Shown in pieces: positions 59,835-64,000 of a DNA stretch of 64,000 nucleotides (positions are counted from its first letter, which is position 1; each line of letters begins with the position of its first letter). The translations under genes were made by a program, and so were the position numbers. The stretch comes from Galaxea fascicularis. Its lineage: Eukaryota; Cnidaria; Anthozoa; Scleractinia; Euphylliidae. The notes below the pieces were generated by a model. It saw only the letters and a program-made list of their open reading frames with translations, did not search any database and was not told where the DNA came from. Location of the stretch: positions 17,791,621 to 17,855,620 of the forward strand of contig OX419342.1 in the NCBI GenBank assembly GCA_948470475.1, written 5' to 3'.

Positions 59835-60010
59835 GAGATGCAACCAACCAAACACCCAAGCGAGTCGTACAAGAAATGAAATAAAAGATATTTTTGCATC
59901 TTATGGGAACTCGGAAAAAATCCGTGCCCCAGATGGGATTTGAACCCACGACTCTCCTAGTACGGATGCTCTAACCACTGAGCTACTGGAGACTCTTGTG
60001 GCGAGCACGG
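59835..60010 (-). mobile_element. tRNA-derived SINE
   Basis: The reverse complement has an A box (CAGTAGCTCAGTGGTTAGAG), a B box (GGGTTCAAATCCC), a TCCGTGCC-like hairpin region and the tail GACTCGCTTGGGTGTTTGG. A second GGTTGGTTGCATCTC lies past the head, inverted to the tail end. It is the best preserved copy of the family at 10.86 kb. Confidence 0.8.
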
Positions 60011-60400
60011 TTGGTTGCATCTCACGGGTGAAATTAGTACGATAAAATCTATGAATTATTGAATGTTATCATGAAAATCCAATATAAAAACTATTGTTCC
60101 CAGCGAGTGGGCTTTTAACAAAGGAAAATGCCAATTGCTCTCAGGTATTTTTCAACCGGCCTTTGCGTTGCATATATACTACATTCAATAGCGTTTCCAA
60201 GCGTTTCAATAAGGATAAAAATTTGACAAACTTAGCCGACTTTCCACTGAACTACATGTACAGGCCGACAGGCAGACTTAAGGCCGGTTCTCACTAGCGC
60301 ATAAGCATAAGCACAAGCATAAGCATAATATAACCAAGATGAACCGAATGATTTGAAAGATAATCCGTTGGAGCCACCGTCATTAGAATAGAGTGTCTAA

Positions 60401-60787
60401 GGCCCGGTTTAAACATCGCATTTTACATGCGCCGAATCGAATTGCCGAATTAGTGCAGGTAAAATCCGACGTATGAATCAATTAAATGCGACTTATTTCA
60501 TTTCAATACGAGTTCAGTCGAATATTTGTCTGATCTAGTCGAATATACGACTGAAGTTCGACAGTTGATTTAAACACTGCATTTTACATGTGCCGAATTT
60601 AATTCATAATTGTTAAATAAATTATGTGTGCTCGAATAGGAATTAAAACGTCGCTCTTGCTCAGCAATTTTATTTGGGAAAAAATGCGACCTTTAAATCA
60701 AATTAGCCGAACTTATTCATTCGAGTCGACTAAAATATAATGACTATTTTATTCGGTGCATGTAAAATGCGACATTTAAACCGGGCC
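60401..60787. mobile_element. PIF/Harbinger-like MITE
   Basis: The ends GGCCCGGTTTAAACATCGCA and its inverted match (to 60787) extend about 36 bp. TAA flanks both sides (60398-60400 and 60788-60790), fitting a TWA target duplication. No coding frame. Confidence 0.75.
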
Positions 60788-61146
60788 TAAGAAACAACGT
60801 CGATTAAAAAAAAAAAGATTTTATATTTTACCTACGAATTTTGCGATACTCTGAAACCATCTATTTTGTTCAAGTATCAGTGAGTGTCAAAGCTATCAAG
60901 AAGCTGAATCTAGGACACATTGACAAATTCGAAACAAAAATGTAAAAGTTCAGCCGTCATGTTTCAGGCACTGTCGCGTTCCCGGTGTCGCAGACACGTG
61001 CTGTTGTCCACCGAAGTTCGCCAGGTCAACCACCGTAATGTGCGGGACAAGCAGCAAGATTCAAACTCGTTTATTTAAGGTCAAGCTGGGCAAACTTCAT
61101 ACAGCACTTGCGGTGAAAAACTATAGGAATACAACACACATGGGGA

Positions 61147-61406
61147 AGGTATGAACTGGCTCAGCAAAATTTGAGTAATGAATAATCGCAACATTTTGGC
61201 CCCTCGGGGCCTTAAACAACATCTTCGATTTTAATTTCTTACACTTTTTGCGATATATAAATCTTGGAAAAACAATGGAAATAATATCGAAATCGTCATT
61301 AATCGTTTTTGGGGGAAATTTCTAAATCCTGGGTTGCCTGCCTCCTCGCGGCCAAAATGTTGCTATTCATTACTCAAATTTTACTTAGCCAGTTCATACC
61401 TTCTCC
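61147..61406. repeat. Inverted repeat, arms about 65 bp
   Basis: GGTATGAACTGGCTCAGCAA at 61148 is repeated inverted at about 61381-61400, with matching CAAAATTTGAGTAATGAATA and CCAAAATGTTGC segments. It lies directly before the unidentified gene block. Confidence 0.75.
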
Positions 61407-61477
61407 ATGAGTGTGTCTTGCCCCGCTTGGCCGCACCAGACAAACCTCCTATTAGAGAAGCACGCCTTGGGAGCACA

Positions 61478-61941
61478 ATGGCGTGCACTTTTGAAGACAT
61501 GGGCAATTTTAACCGCCAGCTTGAGCGTAAAATTTTCGGCAAAGCGGCCAAGGTGCGCCAACAAAAGGCGGTGGCCAGAATAATTGCGGAGCATCACCAA
61601 GAAGAGCAAGATGCTGCCGATTTTCGAGCCTAGGAAAAAGAAAATGAAAGGTTTTTTGCCGAAAAAGACCGCAGAGAAGTTCCCAAACAACGACCTACTA
61701 TTTTCGACGGCAATACAGATTGACCGGGAACGCTTTCAACGGCAATTTCCATACGTGGCGAATGTTTCCAGCGGGAAGGGGAATCAAGCTGGAAGATTTG
61801 CGAAAAACCGACGAAAAGCGTGAAGTTGATTTGGTTGCCAGCGAGGCTGCCAAATTGGGAAGCATCAAGGTCACGTTCCACGGCAAGACATGGACAACAT
61901 ACAAGAAGAAATCGAGCTATGGACAACGTCCCCTTGGCTGA
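61478..61941 (+). pseudogene. Broken unknown ORF of the 61.3-64 kb block
   Basis: From ATG 61478: MACTFEDMGNFNRQLERK, a helical charged stretch, an in-frame TAG at 61631-61633, then EKENERFFAEKDRREVPK in the same frame. After a frame change near 61720 it continues as NFHTWRMFPAGRGIKLEDL, KREVDLVASEAAKLGSIKV and TFHGKTWTTY to TGA at 61941. The charged helical start and a defined later domain suggest one original protein. No family was recognised. A Pro-Ile-Arg-Glu segment just upstream (about 61450) recalls the module repeated at 20.69 kb. Confidence 0.5.
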
Positions 61942-62780
61942 GCAAGAAAAAAAAAAGCAAAACTGGCGGCGCCACCAGAACCTCTCAAGAGGGACCATTA
62001 CGTTTTTTTAACCCACCCCCGTCCCGAGAGTTTTTTTTATCCCGCCGTTTGCTTGGACAGTTGATGCGTCTACCGCCCAGTGGGTCAGTCAATCGTTTCA
62101 TTCAAAGTCCCAACACCATCTTCAGGACGCAAATTTTCCGTAACCCAACAATCTTTCCCTTCCAACTTACATAACCCCGCGGGGTTTTCAGGTTATGTAA
62201 GAGGGTGCGTTGAATGCAGATATTATGAAGGCCCCGCGTTTTTCCAACCTAATATCCTTTCTCTCGGCACGGCTCTTTATAATAAAGTTCAGTTTCCCAT
62301 TTTATAGCAAAAACTGTTCCATTTTCTCATCAATGTGGTAATGAAAAAAGAATATTTTACGATACGCACGCGGTGTTGATGAAATAATAAAAAAGGGAAA
62401 AACCCCACGCCCCGTTGTTACGTTGTGGTGCACGCACGGATGAAAAAGGGAAAGCCCCTTCGACTTCCTGTTTTTCTAACAATTAAATGTCACGCAACAA
62501 TGAAGTAGAATTTTACTTTTCTCTCATCAAATTTCAGCTCAAAGCGGCGCCGGCTGCAGCGATTTTTTTCCGCATTTCTTAGCGAACCTCTTCCCTGATT
62601 TTTTCTAGATCGGCGGCGCAGTGGTAAGCTTTTTCGTATTCTGCAAGGCATCCTTGATTTTTCTGTACTTTTCCATCTCGTAAGTGATGATTTTAAACTC
62701 GGCGTCAGAAATGTTGTTGTTATCGAGAGCTTTGGAAACAAGGGCATTGATTGTGTTGTGTTCGACAGTTGCAAGTTATG

Positions 62781-63211
62781 TAGCCTGCGTAGCTGGCGGT
62801 ATTGTGTACTAGGCGAGGGAGCCGCTGTATACCAGTCGAGTGAGAGTTGGCGGCGGAGCCGCCACGATAGGCGAAGCCGCGCGAAATACCGCCTGCCAGA
62901 GAACCATGATTTTTCGAATGCCGCCCACTTTTATCGCCTCAACTAATCTCAATTAAATCAGCCAATCAGAGTGAAACCTGTAATTCGATGATATGTATAC
63001 CTGTAATTCGATGATATGTATACCTGTAATTCGATGATATGTATAGCCCTCGACCAATCAGTTTCCCCGCACACTGGTGTGCAGGCCTATTCAAAATACC
63101 GGGGTTTTCTGGCAGGCGGTATTTCAAACGCCTCGTCCTCACTCCTTTTTTTAGGATCGCGGCTCCGCCGCCAAAACTTTAATCACACAATACCGCCAGC
63201 TGCACAGGCTA
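62781..63211. mobile_element. 431-bp TIR element with perfect 9-bp target duplication
   Basis: The left end TAGCCTGCGTAGCTGGCGGT and the inverted right end are about 27 bp with one or two mismatches. CAAGTTATG lies on both sides (62772-62780 and 63212-63220). It belongs with the elements at 18806 and 43267. It inserted across the junction between host sequence and the left end of the older fold-back. Confidence 0.9.
62977..63045. repeat. 23-bp tandem repeat, three copies
   Basis: Three perfect units beginning CCTGTAATTCGATGATATGT, inside the 431-bp TIR element. Confidence 0.95.
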
Positions 63212-63216
63212 CAAGT

Positions 63217-63738
63217 TATGGAGTTCCATCCCCGCCAAAAATCAAAGTTGATCACAACATTCAACTTGACATCTCAACCATTAACTTGGCAAACCTCAAC
63301 ATCATATTTCACTCTTCAACTTTGTACTTTGTATCACAAACATTGAAACTTTTGACTTTAACTTTCAAAGTGACGGTTCAACATTCAACTTTATCCATCA
63401 ACATTCATGTTTACATATCAACAGTGGTCTTGGCACATGGTCTGTCGGGATTGGAGCGCCTTTGGTAACTCAACATTCGACTTGGAGATTCAAACGTCAT
63501 CTTTCGCTGACAGCCCATGTGCCAAGACCACTGTTGATATGTAAACATGAATGTTGATGGATAAAGTTGAATGTTAAACCGTCACTTTGAAAGTTCATGT
63601 CAAAAGTTTCAATGCTTGTGATACAAAGTACAAAGTTGAAGGGTGAAATATGATGTTGAGGTTTGCCAAGTTAATGGTTGAGCTGTCAAGTTGAATGCTG
63701 TGATCAACTTTGATTTTTGGCGGGGATGGAACTCCATA
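63217..63738. mobile_element. 522-bp fold-back element
   Basis: Arms 63217 to about 63440 and about 63513 to 63738 are inverted copies (ends TATGGAGTTCCATCCCCGCC) around a spacer of about 73 bp. GCAAGT at 63739-63744 and at 62771-62776 is the likely 6-bp target duplication, the left copy now separated by the 431-bp element. Confidence 0.85.
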
Positions 63739-64000
63739 GCAAGTAAGCTGGTGCGAAAATGTTTGTTGAATTTTTTCTACACCATTTTGCTGGCGGCCAC
63801 CAAGCCAGTGGAAACTGCCCCGCACTCAACGCCCACGACGCCGAGCGGTACGGCGACGGCAATTCCAACGCCCGTAAGAGCCGAGGCAACAGCACCCGGA
63901 TACATGGCAGTCGTAACAACCTCAAGGCTGGCCACGGTAACGTTTAAGGCTTTCTGGCCCTTTTTGTATTTTTTTTAGCACCAGCCGTAGTGCTCGGCCT

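Larger units (their letters stand above)
62533..64000 (-). pseudogene. Unknown protein with Gly/Ala hydrophobic stretch, split by nested insertions; N-terminus outside window
   Basis: Read on the minus strand from the window edge: a frame shift in an A-run near 63975, then KGQKALNVTVASLEVVTTAM and a hydrophobic Gly/Ala/Val stretch with ALTGVGIAVAVPLGVVGV. SKMV, a TAG and KKFNKHFRTSLL follow, to 63745. The text resumes at 62776 as ATVEHNTINALVSKALDNNN, then SDAEFKIITYEMEKYRKIKD. After another shift near 62640 it ends DLEKIREEV, stop, EMRKKIAAAGAALS at TGA near 62534. Removing 62777-63744 joins the halves in frame. The order hydrophobic stretch, Lys-rich link, acidic helical tail matches the gene at 21.75-22.37 kb. 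Function unknown; possibly a membrane-associated protein of a large mobile or virus-like element. Confidence 0.6.

Overview
This is animal nuclear DNA, most likely from a cnidarian and plausibly a stony coral. Genes are split by GT-AG introns, intergenic DNA is AT-rich, and fragments of many transposon classes fill the gaps. The host genes that can be read are a polycystin-1-family channel and a cytosolic phospholipase A2. No bacterial operon, rRNA or CRISPR array was seen.

Layout. 1-7.5 kb: two long copies of a dispersed repeat family with a palindromic 5' end and a hairpin 3' end, carrying a TATA-containing block three times. 7.8-10.2 kb (+): the last two exons of a polycystin-1-like protein, covering most of the extracellular TOP domain and five membrane segments with the pore. 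10.6-12.5 kb: short tandem repeats, a SINE and an inverted copy of the same repeat family. 13.0-14.3 kb (+): decayed THAP/DDE transposase. 14.9-16.7 kb (-): Crypton-type tyrosine recombinase with an intron. 17.2-20.4 kb: LINE scrap, another repeat copy, and a 1.17-kb terminal-inverted-repeat (TIR) element carrying a cysteine-motif ORF. 20.6-22.4 kb: compact, convergent, frameshifted ORFs of an unidentified element. 23.7-30.5 kb (-): a DIRS/Ngaro-like retrotransposon (spliced gag, RT/RNase H, tyrosine recombinase) with a minisatellite inside its gag intron. 31-33 kb: LINE tail, SINE, a possible 66-residue two-exon gene and a tRNA-like sequence.

34.6-49.3 kb (-): a complete cytosolic phospholipase A2 gene. 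I traced 16 coding exons with matching phases at every junction, giving 748 residues with a C2 domain and the Ser/Asp catalytic dyad. Its introns hold a 2.3-kb palindrome, a 107-bp TIR element and other repeats. 50.8-56.1 kb (-): an L1/Tx1-like LINE remnant interrupted by two palindromic insertions flanked by TTAA. 57-61 kb: two candidate exons of an unidentified gene, MITEs, a SINE and a self-complementary array. 61.3-64 kb: a second locus resembling the 20.6-22.4 kb block. Its minus-strand gene is split by a fold-back element, which is itself split by a TIR element; removing both restores the reading frame.

The most unusual material is the pair of unidentified gene blocks (20.6-22.4 and 61.3-64 kb), the set of TTAA-flanked palindromes, and a TIR family with 9-bp target duplications present in three sizes. 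All function calls come from reading motifs by eye; no database search was run.
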